The notes: generated by a model from the letters alone, not told the origin. A stretch of 64,000 bases of DNA from Bradyrhizobium betae (GCF_008932115.1 NZ_CP044543.1:6268501-6332500), one strand, 5' to 3'. Positions 1 to 8,382 are shown, counted from the first letter of the stretch. Program-made: numbers and translations.

Positions 1-10
1 TCAATCGAAG

Positions 11-39
11 AAGGCCGGCTGCAAAGCCGGCCTTTTTGT
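11..39 (+). terminator. Rho-independent terminator
   Basis: A 10-bp perfect stem (aaggccggct / agccggcctt) with a 4-base loop is followed by TTTTGTTT on the plus strand. It most likely ends a gene lying left of the window. It also sits beyond the end of the minus-strand lipoprotein gene, but on that strand the T run is weak. Confidence 0.75.
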
Positions 40-59
40 TTGTGTCGTGGTGCGGGAAA

Positions 60-518
60 CTAGGTGCCCGTGTCAGGCGCGGGTGCTGCCGGCGGCCTCG
101 GTTTTCTCGGCGCGGGCGGCCGCGCGCGGGCAGGGGCTGACGGCTGCATCGTCACGATGACCGGATTCGGCTTGTGATCGGTTGCCGCCCCCGTCGCGGC
201 ATCGACGCCCATGCCGACGACACCGCCCAGCAAGAGATTGCCGGCAAAGCCGGCGGCGCCGGAGCTCGGTATGTCCCGGCTGAGCGGCACGATCTGCGGC
301 TCATAGCCTTCCTTCTGGAAGGTGATCGAGATGTCGGCGTTGCGCTTGACGACCACGGCGCAAGGCGTCGTGCAGGTCGTCGGAACCTCCAGTCCGCTGA
401 TGATGGCTTCCACGCCTGATGGTGTCGATGAGATGCTGATGTTTTCGGTCGTGCCGCGCGTGACAGACGCGCAGCCGCCCAGCATGACGCTGAGCGCCAC
501 AATTCCAAATGAACGCAT
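60..518 (-). CDS. PEGA-like domain lipoprotein
   Basis: A 152-residue predicted lipoprotein. The start is placed at the internal ATG because it gives a classic signal with lipobox LGGC (Cys16) and is preceded by an AAGGGG ribosome-binding site; a longer reading to position 578 would bury the signal. Residues of about 25-82 form a small beta-rich segment with a Thr-Pro-Ser-Gly-Val-Glu motif and a CxxxC pair, resembling PEGA-type surface domains. A glycine-rich hydrophobic stretch follows at about 90-113, then a Pro/Ala/Arg-rich tail that may lie in the periplasm or contact peptidoglycan. Its function is unknown. Confidence 0.8.
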   Translation of the reverse strand: MRSFGIVALSVMLGGCASVTRGTTENISISSTPSGVEAIISGLEVPTTCTTPCAVVVKRNADISITFQKEGYEPQIVPLSRDIPSSGAAGFAGNLLLGGVVGMGVDAATGAATDHKPNPVIVTMQPSAPARARPPAPRKPRPPAAPAPDTGT

Positions 519-646
519 GAAATGCCCCTTGTCCCGGCCGCAGTGAAGCGCAACCTGCGCGCGAGTGCAATACGGCATTGATCCGGATAGTTAAGGCAGG
601 CACGGGTTGTTTGCGGGAGTAGCGATAGCCTGGGCGTGGCCCGGGC

Positions 647-2068
647 CTATTCGCCCCGCAGCCGCTGGTCGTCCTGCACGCGGACGTGCTCGGCGCCGCG
701 GGCGCCTGCGGGAGACAGCCGAAGCATGCTCAGCACTGCGCCGCAGAGTGCAAATCCAACGCCGGCGAGAAGCGCCAACCGCATTCCTTCGATCGGATAG
801 CGGCCGAGCAGCAGCGCGACCAGCGCCGCACCCGTGGTCTGGCCGAGCAGCCGCGCCGTGCCCAGCATGCCGCTGGCGCCGCCGGCGCGCTCGCGCGGGG
901 CGGCCGCGATCATGGTCCGGTTGTTGGGAGTCTGGAACAGGCCGAAGCCGGCGCCTGCGAGCGCCATGCGCCAGATGATGTCGAACGGCGTCGGGGCTGC
1001 CGGCAGCAAGGCGAGTGCCCCGAGACCGCAGGCGAACAGCGTGAGCCCGATGCCGCCGAGCAGGCCGGCTGGATAATGCTCGACCAGGCGGCCGGCCAGC
1101 GGTGCCGCGAACGCCACCGCGATCGGCCATGGCGTGATCAGCAGGCCCATATGCACCGCCGAATAGCCGAAGCGGCTCTGGAGATAGAAGGGGATCGAGA
1201 CGAAGGCCAGCATCTGCCCGCAGAACGAGGCGATCGAGGTCGCGATCGACAGCGCAAACACCGGGATGCGCAGCAGATCGACCGGCAGCAGCGGCGAGGT
1301 CATGTGGGTTTCGCGGTAGATCAGCAGCGCGCCTGCGACGATGGCGATTGCGAATTGAACGAGGCAGGTGATCACGGCCTCGCCATGGCCGACGCTGTCG
1401 ACGGCCGCGATCCCGACGCCGAAGGTGATCGCCGACAGCCCCGCGCTCTGCCAGTCGAAAGATCGGCCGGCGGGTGTCGTGTGAGGCAGGCTGCGCAGGC
1501 CCAGTACCAGCGTCACCACGCCGAGCGGGACGTTGATGGCGAACAGCCAGGGCCAGCTTCCGAACGCGAGGATGCCAGCGGCCAGCGTCGGGCCCACCGC
1601 GGCCGAGAAGGCGACGACGAGCGCGTTGAGTCCGATGCCGCGGCCGAGCTGGCTGCGCGGATAGGTGAAGCGCACCAGTGCCGCGTTGACGCTCATGATG
1701 CCGGCCGCGCCAAAGCCCTGGATGATGCGCGCGATCGTCAGCAACGGCAGCGTATCCGCCAGTGCGCAGAAGGCGGATGCAAGCGTGAACAGCACCAGCC
1801 CGACCAGATAGACGCGGCGATAGCCGATGATCTCGCCGAGCGAGGCCAGCGGCAGCAGCGAGATGGTGATCGCGAGCTGATAGCCGTTGACGATCCAGAT
1901 CGAGAAGGCCGGGCTCGCGTCGAGGTCGGCCGCGATCGTCGGCAGCGCCACGTTGGCGATGGCGCTGTCGACCACGGCCATGATGATCCCGAGCGCAATG
2001 GTCAGGACCGCCTGGTTGCGCAGGGGTTGCGGCAGTCCGTCGGCATGCTCGATGGGGGCGGACGACAT
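647..2068 (-). CDS. MFS transporter, DHA2-like drug exporter
   Basis: A 473-residue major facilitator protein with about 14 hydrophobic segments, the size and layout of the DHA2 (EmrB/QacA) proton-antiporter family. Family-like segments are visible: MAVVDSAIANVALPTI in TM1, the loop LGEIIGYRRVYLVG, and RIIQGFGAAGIMS in TM4. It probably exports hydrophobic toxic compounds using the proton gradient; the substrate cannot be read. I start at the Met of MSSAPIEHADG because upstream residues are Arg-rich and unlike a membrane protein leader, although no strong ribosome-binding site precedes it. It stands alone with no adjacent membrane-fusion partner. Confidence 0.85.
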   Translation of the reverse strand: MSSAPIEHADGLPQPLRNQAVLTIALGIIMAVVDSAIANVALPTIAADLDASPAFSIWIVNGYQLAITISLLPLASLGEIIGYRRVYLVGLVLFTLASAFCALADTLPLLTIARIIQGFGAAGIMSVNAALVRFTYPRSQLGRGIGLNALVVAFSAAVGPTLAAGILAFGSWPWLFAINVPLGVVTLVLGLRSLPHTTPAGRSFDWQSAGLSAITFGVGIAAVDSVGHGEAVITCLVQFAIAIVAGALLIYRETHMTSPLLPVDLLRIPVFALSIATSIASFCGQMLAFVSIPFYLQSRFGYSAVHMGLLITPWPIAVAFAAPLAGRLVEHYPAGLLGGIGLTLFACGLGALALLPAAPTPFDIIWRMALAGAGFGLFQTPNNRTMIAAAPRERAGGASGMLGTARLLGQTTGAALVALLLGRYPIEGMRLALLAGVGFALCGAVLSMLRLSPAGARGAEHVRVQDDQRLRGE

Positions 2069-2223
2069 GATGGAGGCGCGCCTGATTCGGGCCGTGATGC
2101 ATCCCCGGATTAGGGAATTGCAGGGTGGATCGCAACCCGGCAGGACCCGGACGGTTCCAGCGCCCGACGCCGTTCTCCCAGCGGCAAGAGCATGTGCCAA
2201 GGGTTTGCAGCAGGTCGGGGAGG

Positions 2224-2553
2224 CTAGTCCTTCTTTGTCTGGATAGCCTTGAGGTAGCTGGCGACGGCCTCGGCGCTCTCCCGGTCGAAGCGGAAGGTCG
2301 GCATGGCGCGATGAATGCTGCTGTAGCCGTCCTGAAGGCGCTGCACGAAGTCGGGATCATAGAGCTTGTTCTCGCCCAGATGGCGGAACGGCGGCGCAAG
2401 CTTGTTGGGGCTCCTGCCGGTGGGGCCGACGGCATGACACCGCGAGCACATCTTCTCCAGGAGATTTTGGCTGTGCCGCTGTTCGGCATCCATTGCGTGG
2501 GCGAACGAACTCCACAACAACACGATCAGAGGCGCGAACGCGAATATCTTCAT
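2224..2553 (-). CDS. Small class I cytochrome c, periplasmic
   Basis: A 109-residue protein with a cleavable signal (residues 1-20, ending AHA), one haem-binding motif CSRCH at 36-40 and a probable distal ligand Met84 in AMPTF. This is the usual size of a soluble monohaem cytochrome c that carries electrons in the periplasm. The start codon, preceded by GGTGAG, lies directly at the end of the small membrane protein gene at 2555-2716, so the two are probably cotranscribed. A perfect FixK/FNR-type box upstream of the pair suggests microaerobic induction. The electron partner is not evident here. Confidence 0.88.
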   Translation of the reverse strand: MKIFAFAPLIVLLWSSFAHAMDAEQRHSQNLLEKMCSRCHAVGPTGRSPNKLAPPFRHLGENKLYDPDFVQRLQDGYSSIHRAMPTFRFDRESAEAVASYLKAIQTKKD

Positions 2554-2554
2554 C

Positions 2555-2716
2555 TCACCATCGCAAAGTTGCCTTGCCATAGGCGTAAAGCACGAGCAGC
2601 CCGATGGTCACCAAGGTGGAAAGAACCAGGATGAGGCGATCCCAATTGATCCGCTCTCTCTCGGCCTGGCTGAGGTTGAGGACCGTGAACAGGGCCTTCA
2701 TGGCAAATCGGCGCAT
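2555..2716 (-). CDS. Small single-span membrane protein next to cytochrome c
   Basis: A 53-residue protein with a charged N-terminal half (NLSQAERERINWDR) and one transmembrane helix at about 28-46. The start at 2716 is chosen because GAGG lies six bases before it; an internal Met gives a 48-residue form. It is the first gene of a tight pair with the cytochrome c gene and is followed by that gene without a gap. It may anchor or assemble the cytochrome or a respiratory complex; this is inference from position only. I recognise no family. Confidence 0.65.
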   Translation of the reverse strand: MRRFAMKALFTVLNLSQAERERINWDRLILVLSTLVTIGLLVLYAYGKATLRW

Positions 2717-2763
2717 CGGGAGCCTCGCGAGCACGCAGCGTGACACGGCCGGCGGCCGGTCGC

Positions 2764-2777
2764 TTGATGCAGCTCAA
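2764..2777 (-). promoter_or_regulatory. FixK/FNR-type box upstream of the cytochrome c pair
   Basis: The sequence TTGATGCAGCTCAA fits the Bradyrhizobium FixK2 consensus TTG(A/C)-N6-(T/G)CAA exactly. If its centre lies at -41.5, transcription would begin near 2729, giving a leader of about 13 bases that holds the GAGG ribosome site of the small membrane protein. A CACGCT element lies at about the -10 position. The fit of box, spacing and gene content supports oxygen-controlled expression. Confidence 0.6.
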
Positions 2778-2845
2778 GGTCGAAACGCGCCTCGACGAGG
2801 CCGGCATCGTGCGCGCCTCGCCGCAACGCGCAACGCTCCGCGTCG

Positions 2846-3121
2846 CTACACCGCCGGCGGATTGCGGTCGGTGAAGGTCGTGCGCTGGTGCCAGTCAGGA
2901 TAGGGCAGCGTGACCTTGCTCGCGGCATCCAGCTTTGCGATCTGGTCCTTGGTCAGCGACCAGCCGACCGCGCCGAGATTTTCGCGGAGCTGCGTCTCGT
3001 TGCGTGCGCCGATGATCAACGTCGAGACGGTCGGACGCTGAAGCAGCCAGTTGAGCGCAATTTGTGAGACGCTCTTGCCGGTTTCCTTCGGCAGGTCCTT
3101 GTACGATCGGAGCTGATCACC
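2846..3121 (-). pseudogene. C-terminal remnant of an aldo/keto reductase
   Basis: About 90 codons match the end of the aldo/keto reductase family: a helix ending SQIALNWLLQRPTV, then STLIIGARNETQLRENLGAVGW and the tail TKDQIAKLDAASKVTLPYPDWHQR. The barrel, the catalytic Asp-Tyr-Lys-His residues and most of the NADPH site are missing. The open frame upstream becomes Arg-rich and unlike any protein at about 3121, just before the end of the HAD phosphatase gene at 3144. This looks like a deletion that removed about two thirds of the gene; any product would be inactive as a reductase. Confidence 0.75.
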
Positions 3122-3143
3122 GAGGCCTCGTCGACGACGGAGG

Positions 3144-3782
3144 TTATGCCGCGCAATGGCCGAGCAATTCCGGATGCGCCGCGCAGATATGATGCGCGCC
3201 GGCATCCCGCAGTTCGGCCTCGCTGCCATAGCCGTAGAGCACGCCGATCGCGGTCATACCGTTGGTGCGGGCGCCGACAACGTCATGGCTGCGGTCGCCG
3301 ATCATGATCGCGCTGCTCGGATCGACCTTGGCCTCGTCGAGCGCGTAGCGGAGCAGGTCGCGTTTGTCGACGCGCGTGCCGTCGAGCTCGGAGCCGAACA
3401 CCCGCTCGAAATACGGCTTCAGGCCGAAATGCTCGACGATGCGGTTGGCGTAGACCGCGGGCTTGCTGGTCGCCACGAACATGCGCGGCGTGGTCGCGGC
3501 AAGCGTCGTCAGAGTGTCCATGATGCCGGCATAGGCCTCGTTCTCGAACAGGCCGATATCACTGAAACGCTCGCGATAGAGCAGCAACGCACGGTCGGCG
3601 AGTTCCGCGCTGCCGGTCAGCTTTTGCAGGCTGGCGTGGAGCGGCGGGCCGATGCACCAGGTCAGATCGTCCTCGCTCGGCACAGCGAGGCCGAGCCGTT
3701 CCAGTGCGTACTGGATCGAGCGGGTGATCCCGGGTTTCGGGTTGGTCAGCGTGCCGTCGAGATCAAAATAGATTGTCACCAT
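3144..3782 (-). CDS. HAD-superfamily hydrolase, phosphoglycolate phosphatase-like
   Basis: A 212-residue cytoplasmic hydrolase. Motif I is DLDGT with the nucleophile Asp7 and acid Asp9; motif II is in VATSKP; the motif III lysine is in DKRDLL; motif IV is GDRSHD. The helical cap between motifs I and II is of the Gph/PGMB type. Such enzymes remove phosphate from small metabolites such as phosphoglycolate, but the substrate cannot be read. It was probably once followed by the aldo/keto reductase whose remnant remains downstream. Confidence 0.85.
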   Translation of the reverse strand: MVTIYFDLDGTLTNPKPGITRSIQYALERLGLAVPSEDDLTWCIGPPLHASLQKLTGSAELADRALLLYRERFSDIGLFENEAYAGIMDTLTTLAATTPRMFVATSKPAVYANRIVEHFGLKPYFERVFGSELDGTRVDKRDLLRYALDEAKVDPSSAIMIGDRSHDVVGARTNGMTAIGVLYGYGSEAELRDAGAHHICAAHPELLGHCAA

Positions 3783-4017
3783 GCTGGTCGTGCCCGTGCT
3801 GATATTGCCGTCTGTTGCGTGACCTAAACGAGGCCGCAGGCCAAGGCAATGTGCAACGGTTGGCAGGTTGAAATCAGCCTCGTCGATGCGGTGCTCCGCT
3901 TTAAAAGCTCGCTATTGGCGGGGCTTAGGCGTAGGGTCCAGCGATCACCGCCCTTCCCATGGCATCGATCGGTGACTGAGGGTCACTCACGCTCCCGCCG
4001 ACTGAGGAGGAGCGCGC

Positions 4018-4116
4018 ATGCCTCGATTGCGCCTGGCCGACTGGATCGTGCCGCCGGTGATCGTTCCGTTGTTTCTGTTGCTTCTGGTGGCCGCTGCGGC
4101 GCTCCTGCGTGGATAG
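4018..4116 (+). CDS. Very small single-span membrane protein
   Basis: A 32-residue reading frame: a short amphipathic start (MPRLRLADWIVPP) and one hydrophobic helix with PLFLLLLVAAAALL. It is preceded by a strong GAGGAGG ribosome site seven bases before the ATG and ends in TAG. The clean initiation site and strong hydrophobicity make chance unlikely. No family is recognised; the role is unknown. Confidence 0.6.
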   Translation: MPRLRLADWIVPPVIVPLFLLLLVAAAALLRG

Positions 4117-4284
4117 GACGCAGCTGCAATACCTTGTGAGCGGACGCGATCAGAGCGGTTACGTCAGCTTGGGCCGCACCACGACGGCCGCGAGCCGACG
4201 GTGTTCTTCCGGAAGGGCGAGCTTCCGTCTGGATTCGACTGAGCCATTGGTTGCGGTTGGCTAGGTATTGGCAGAGGAGCACAG

Positions 4285-4479
4285 ATGAACGCGCGACTGG
4301 ATATGTTGAAGAAGGCCCGCGATCGCATGATCGAGGACAGGGACGAGCACGCCAAAGTGCTGGCCGCTCCCTTTGACCGTGACAAGGCCGAGCGAGCACG
4401 GAACAAGTTCGTCGAACTTCAGACGCTGATCGATGCCTTGGACCGTGCGATCAGCGCAGAGAAACCCGCCTCGGCATAA
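4285..4479 (+). CDS. Conserved-looking small helical protein
   Basis: A 64-residue, highly charged, probably all-helical cytoplasmic protein. It has a GAGGAG ribosome site and a well-formed alternating-charge pattern (LKKARDRMIEDRDEHAKVL, then ERARNKFVELQTLIDALDRAI), which suggests a helical hairpin or short coiled coil. There is no catalytic motif. It stands between the 32-residue membrane protein and the convergent TRAP binding-protein gene. Function unknown. Confidence 0.65.
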   Translation: MNARLDMLKKARDRMIEDRDEHAKVLAAPFDRDKAERARNKFVELQTLIDALDRAISAEKPASA

Positions 4480-4513
4480 CGCCGAGAAGAGGGAAGGGCG
4501 GGGCTGGCGGGCG

Positions 4514-5506
4514 CTATTGCTGCTTCGCCCATTCGACAATCGCCGTGGCGTCCGCGCCCGCCTGCGCTTCCCAGGTCGAGAGGGCGCTGGTTGCAGCTGT
4601 CCGAAGTGCGGCGATGAGCGAGGTGGGCGCCGGTTCGGCGATGCGGACGCCGTTGTCGCGCATGCGCGCGTAGTTCTCGGCGGTGCGATGGGGGAGCAGC
4701 GCGAACTGGCTCTGCTCGGTCTCGGCCGCCGCGGCCAGCACCTCGCGCTGCATCGGCTCGGACAGCTCGGCAAAGGCGTCGCTGCGGACAAAGGCGATCG
4801 AGACCGGCATCGCGTAATTGATAGCCGTGAAATAGGGCAGGAAGTCCCAGAGCTTGCGCCCCGCGCCGCCGTCTCCGGAGGTGAGGAACGCATTCAGCCG
4901 GTGCTCCCTGAGGCCGGCGAGCGCCGCGTCCATGGGCAGGAATTGCGCATTCGCGCCGGCCGCGCGCATGACTTCGCTGGAGTTGGCGTCGTAAGCCCGC
5001 AAGTTCAGTTTCGGCAGGTCGTCGGCATTTGCGAGCGCGTGTTCGGACCAGAGACCCGTCACGGGCCAGATCGTCACATAAAGCAGCTTGAGGCCACGTG
5101 CTGCGAGCGCCTTCTCGTAGAGCGGGCGCGCCCGCAGATTGGTGGCGCGGGCGACGTCCACCGATTGCACCAGGAAGGGCAGGGTGGACAATGCGAGCAC
5201 CGGGTCAAGGCCCGAGAGCGCGCCCGCGAAGGCATCGCCGCCGGCAATGCGGCCGTCCGTCGCCGCGCGCGGCATCGCGCCCGAGTTGATCTTGAGCTCG
5301 TTGTCGAAGGCGTTGGCCACGGTCACGAAACCGTTTGTGCGCGTGGCGACCCGTTCGGCGAAGGTGGTGAGCCCGATCCCGGAAATGTTGTTTTGCGGGT
5401 ATTCCGTGGTCATCCGCCAACTGACCTGGGCTGCGGCCGGCACGGCGGACAGCAAGAGCGCGGTGAGGGCAAGGATCGCGTGGATCCGTTTGGCGGGGAA
5501 TCGCAT
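4514..5506 (-). CDS. TRAP-type transporter substrate-binding protein (DctP-like)
   Basis: A 330-residue periplasmic protein with a canonical signal peptide (residues 1-26, ending AAA). The mature part begins with VSWRMTTEYPQ, followed by the DctP-family pattern of alternating domains, including LALSTLPFLVQS and LKLLYVTIWPVTGLWS. Such proteins capture small organic acids for sodium-driven DctQM permeases. No dctQ or dctM gene is adjacent, so it is an orphan here. An upstream Met would add eight residues; I choose the start giving the standard signal. It is divergent from the lytic transglycosylase at 5552, with only about 45 bases between. Confidence 0.78.
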   Translation of the reverse strand: MRFPAKRIHAILALTALLLSAVPAAAQVSWRMTTEYPQNNISGIGLTTFAERVATRTNGFVTVANAFDNELKINSGAMPRAATDGRIAGGDAFAGALSGLDPVLALSTLPFLVQSVDVARATNLRARPLYEKALAARGLKLLYVTIWPVTGLWSEHALANADDLPKLNLRAYDANSSEVMRAAGANAQFLPMDAALAGLREHRLNAFLTSGDGGAGRKLWDFLPYFTAINYAMPVSIAFVRSDAFAELSEPMQREVLAAAAETEQSQFALLPHRTAENYARMRDNGVRIAEPAPTSLIAALRTAATSALSTWEAQAGADATAIVEWAKQQ

Positions 5507-5551
5507 TGGGAGAAGCAGGTCAGGCAGCATAGATTGGCAGCTCGTCGAAAC

Positions 5552-6589
5552 ATGGCACGATGCCACAACATGGCGGATCATCTTGTCGCATGGCGCGCCG
5601 GCGCGCGCCACGGCGATGCTTGGGCAGTGCTGCCGCGATTTGCATCACTTGTCGTTGCCACGCTGCTGTTCTCGACGTCGCAGGCCGCGGCGTGGGACAG
5701 CTCGCCTGCAAAGACCGGTGTCGCCATCCCAAGCGTCGAAGAGCTCGCGGGGCCCTCCGCGAAGCCTGATGCGCGCGAGAGCGACACGCGGGAATCGATC
5801 TGTCTGATCGTGGAGGCGGCCGCGCGCGATGCCAGTTTGCCGCTGGAATTCTTCGCCCGCGTGATCTGGCAGGAAAGCCGCTTCCAGGCCGATGCTGTGG
5901 GCCCCATGACGCGCAGCGGCGAGCATGCGCAGGGGATCGCGCAGTTCATGCCGGGCACCGCGAGCGAGCGCGGGCTGCTCAATCCGTTCAATCCGGTGCA
6001 GGCGCTGCCGAAGTCGGCCGAATTCCTCAACGAGCTGCGCAACCAGTTCGGCAATCTCGGCCTTGCCGCCGCCGCCTACAATGCCGGGCCGCGGCGGGTG
6101 CAGGAATGGCTCGCGGGCACCGGTCCGATGCCGGAGCAGACGCGCAACTATGTCGTCGCCATCACCGGCACGAGCGTCGATGCCTGGGCAAAGGCCGGCA
6201 GCACCGGCAAGGGCCCGCCAAGTGCGCCGCTGACGAGCTGCCGCGATCTGATGGCATTGTTGAAGCGTGCGCCGAATGCCTTCGTTGCCGAGCTCGAGCA
6301 GCATGTCGAGCTGGCTGCCGCAAAGGTCTGGGGCGTGCAGCTTGCCGCCGGGTTCGACCGCAACAGGGCGCTGGCGATGTATTCCCGCGCCGTGACGCGG
6401 CTGAGCGCTGTGATCGGCGAACGAGACCCGAGCCTGCTAAGTTCGGTGGTGCGCAGCCGCGGCACCCGCGCCTTCTACCAGGTGCGCATCGGTGCCGACA
6501 CGCGCAGCGAGGCGGACGAGTTGTGCAGCCGCATCCGCAAGGCCGGCGGCGCTTGCTTCGTGCTGAAGAACAGGGGTGTGAGCGGGTAA
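5552..6589 (+). CDS. Lytic transglycosylase with C-terminal SPOR-like domain
   Basis: A 345-residue exported protein. A hydrophobic leader at about 29-46 is followed by a family 1 lytic transglycosylase domain at about 82-190, with catalytic Glu108 in WQESRF, then GIAQFMPGTA and AAAYNAGPRRVQEW. The C-terminal 40 residues (YQVRIG...SEADELCSRIRKAG) resemble a SPOR peptidoglycan-binding domain. It cleaves the glycan strands of murein, probably at sites rich in denuded glycan such as the septum. The start is uncertain: Mets at 5552 and 5570 are both possible. azlC begins four bases after its stop. Confidence 0.85.
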   Translation: MARCHNMADHLVAWRAGARHGDAWAVLPRFASLVVATLLFSTSQAAAWDSSPAKTGVAIPSVEELAGPSAKPDARESDTRESICLIVEAAARDASLPLEFFARVIWQESRFQADAVGPMTRSGEHAQGIAQFMPGTASERGLLNPFNPVQALPKSAEFLNELRNQFGNLGLAAAAYNAGPRRVQEWLAGTGPMPEQTRNYVVAITGTSVDAWAKAGSTGKGPPSAPLTSCRDLMALLKRAPNAFVAELEQHVELAAAKVWGVQLAAGFDRNRALAMYSRAVTRLSAVIGERDPSLLSSVVRSRGTRAFYQVRIGADTRSEADELCSRIRKAGGACFVLKNRGVSG

Positions 6590-6593
6590 GGGC

Positions 6594-7433
6594 GTGTCGT
6601 CGTGCATGCCAGCCCCGCCGCGCGCTTTCTTGACGCAGGCCACCGCATTGCCCGTTATGCAGGCACGATTCCTCATCCAGGCCGGCCGTCCCGTGGCGCT
6701 TCCTCCGCTCGATTCTCCGCAATGGCAAAGCCCCTGGCGCGCTTTCGCATGGGGGCTGCGCTCGATCACGCAGACGATTCTCACCCTCGTCCTGTTTGCG
6801 ACCTATCTCGGCATCGGCGCGCTCTCCCACGATTCGCATTTCAGCCTGCTCTGGACGCTGTGCTCGACGCTGTTCGTCTGGGCAGGGCCGGCGCAGATCA
6901 TCCTGATCACCACGCTCGGCTCGGGCGCGACCGTCATCCAGTCGGCGATCGCGGTGACTGTCAGCGCCATCCGCCTGTTTCCGATGGTGGTCTCGGTGCT
7001 GCCCCTGATGCGGACGCCGACGACCAGGCGGCGCGAGCTGTTCTTCGCCGCGCATCTCACGGCCGTGACGCTGTGGGTCGAATGCCATCGCTTCCTGCCG
7101 CAGGTGCCGCGCGATCGGCGGATTGCCTTCGTCAACGGACTTGGCTTCGGCCTGGTCTCGGTGTGCCTCACCGCCAACACGGTCGGTTATTTCCTTGCCG
7201 CCAATCTCACGCAGACGCTGGGCGCCGCGATCCTGCTGCTGACGCCGCTGTCCTTCCTGTTCTCGACCGCGCGCAACAGCCGCGAGGTCGCCGACGTCGT
7301 CGCGCTGGCGCTGGGGATCCTGCTTTATCCGCTGGCGGCGAAGATGAACTCCGGCCTCGACATCCTCGTCAGCGGCGTGGTTGCCGGGACGATCGCCTAC
7401 GGCGTGCACTGGTGGCGGGAGGTGCGGGCATGA
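6594..7433 (+). CDS. azlC: AzlC-family inner membrane protein
   Basis: A 279-residue membrane protein with about seven hydrophobic segments and AzlC-family features, including a SLLWTLCSTLFVWAGPAQ segment. AzlC with AzlD exports branched-chain amino acids or analogues. The GTG start is four bases after the transglycosylase stop and is preceded by TAAGGG; an internal ATG at 6657 is an alternative that would remove a poorly conserved leader. The last four bases overlap azlD as ATGA, which indicates translational coupling. Confidence 0.82.
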   Translation: MSSCMPAPPRAFLTQATALPVMQARFLIQAGRPVALPPLDSPQWQSPWRAFAWGLRSITQTILTLVLFATYLGIGALSHDSHFSLLWTLCSTLFVWAGPAQIILITTLGSGATVIQSAIAVTVSAIRLFPMVVSVLPLMRTPTTRRRELFFAAHLTAVTLWVECHRFLPQVPRDRRIAFVNGLGFGLVSVCLTANTVGYFLAANLTQTLGAAILLLTPLSFLFSTARNSREVADVVALALGILLYPLAAKMNSGLDILVSGVVAGTIAYGVHWWREVRA

Positions 7434-7780
7434 GCGCTGCGCAGCTCATCGGCGATTGGCACGCGTTGTTCGTGCTGTTCGTCGCTGGCGTCATTCCCAA
7501 CCAGATCTGGCGCATGCTGGGCCTGTGGTTCGGCGGCGGCATCGACGAAGGCTCCGAGCTACTGGTCTGGGTGAGGGCGGTCGCCACCGCCATCTTGGCC
7601 GGTGTCATCGCCCAGATCGTGGTCGAGCCGCCGGGGGCGCTCGCCAGCGTACCGGATGTCCTGCGCTATGGCGCGGTCGCCGCCGGCCTCGTCGTCTTCC
7701 TGCTGGCCCGCCGCTCGATCTTCGCGGGGGTGGTGACGGGCGAAGTGTTCATGCTGGCCGGCACGTGGTGGTTGGGCTAA
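7430..7780 (+). CDS. azlD: AzlD-family membrane protein
   Basis: A 116-residue protein with about four transmembrane helices, the usual size of AzlD, the small partner of AzlC. The family pattern includes NQIWRMLGLWFGGG near residue 24 and conserved VRAVATAILAGVI. Its ATG overlaps the azlC stop codon, so the two subunits are probably made in fixed proportion for branched-chain amino acid efflux. Confidence 0.82.
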   Translation: MSAAQLIGDWHALFVLFVAGVIPNQIWRMLGLWFGGGIDEGSELLVWVRAVATAILAGVIAQIVVEPPGALASVPDVLRYGAVAAGLVVFLLARRSIFAGVVTGEVFMLAGTWWLG

Positions 7781-7812
7781 AACCGCTTCCGAATAGCTGA
7801 GGAACTGGAAAT

Positions 7813-8304
7813 ATGGTTCGCGAAAACGAGCTCCGCGAGGGCGAGGTCGCCATCGAGCTGCCGCCGACGCAGGATGCCGGCCTGGTCTTCATCGGTCGTA
7901 TCCGTACGCCCTGGACCTCGCGCCTGGAGACGCCGCGGCAGGGCCGCGCCGACGGCCCGATCTGCCGCCTCGAGATCTTCGAGCCGTTCGTGCCGGCGAT
8001 CAAGGGTGTGGACTTCTACGGTAATCTCGAAGTGCTGTACTGGCTCGACCGCTCGCGCCGCGACATCGTGCTGCAAAGCCCGAAGAACAACGAGAAGACC
8101 CGCGGCACCTTTTCGCTGCGCTCGCCGGTCCGGCCCAATCCGATCGGCACCTCGATCGTGAAGCTGGTCGGCATCGAGGGAAACGCCATTCTCGTGCGCG
8201 GCCTCGATTGCATCGACAACACGCCGCTGATCGACATCAAGCCCGACCGCTGCGAGTTCACGCCGTTGGCCGCGCCGCAGGCCGGGGATTTTCAGTCGGA
8301 GTGA
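7813..8304 (+). CDS. trmO: TrmO-type tRNA m6t6A37 methyltransferase (TsaA domain)
   Basis: A 163-residue protein of the TsaA/TrmO family. It carries the signature RGTFSLRSPVRPNPIG and DCIDNTPLIDIKP, which form the S-adenosylmethionine pocket of this unusual beta-barrel methyltransferase. TrmO methylates N6-threonylcarbamoyladenosine at position 37 of certain tRNAs. The protein lacks the extra C-terminal domain of the E. coli enzyme, so the exact substrate is less certain. It follows azlD by 32 bases and may share its transcript. Confidence 0.78.
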   Translation: MVRENELREGEVAIELPPTQDAGLVFIGRIRTPWTSRLETPRQGRADGPICRLEIFEPFVPAIKGVDFYGNLEVLYWLDRSRRDIVLQSPKNNEKTRGTFSLRSPVRPNPIGTSIVKLVGIEGNAILVRGLDCIDNTPLIDIKPDRCEFTPLAAPQAGDFQSE

Positions 8305-8316
8305 GGGGCGGCGATC

Positions 8317-8382
8317 GTAGCCCGCATGGAGCGCAGCGGAATGCGGGGAAGGTCCCGGATTGTGCTCCGCTCCATCCGGGCT
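8317..8382. repeat. Palindromic dispersed repeat, split by the IS element
   Basis: The arm gtagcccgcatggagcg at 8317-8333 is matched by its near-complement cgctccatccgggct at 8368-8382. The last two bases of the second arm (ac) are missing here but occur at 9840-9841, directly after the right end of the IS. Excising the element restores cgctccatccgggctac with one mismatch to the first arm. Confidence 0.8.

Noticed and set aside
4433..5551. Upstream extension of the lytic transglycosylase frame
   Set aside because: The extension is antisense to the TRAP protein gene and lacks similarity; a signal-like leader begins at 5552.
5139..5807. Plus-strand frame opposite the TRAP binding protein
   Set aside because: It is antisense to a well-supported exported protein and has no protein-like composition.
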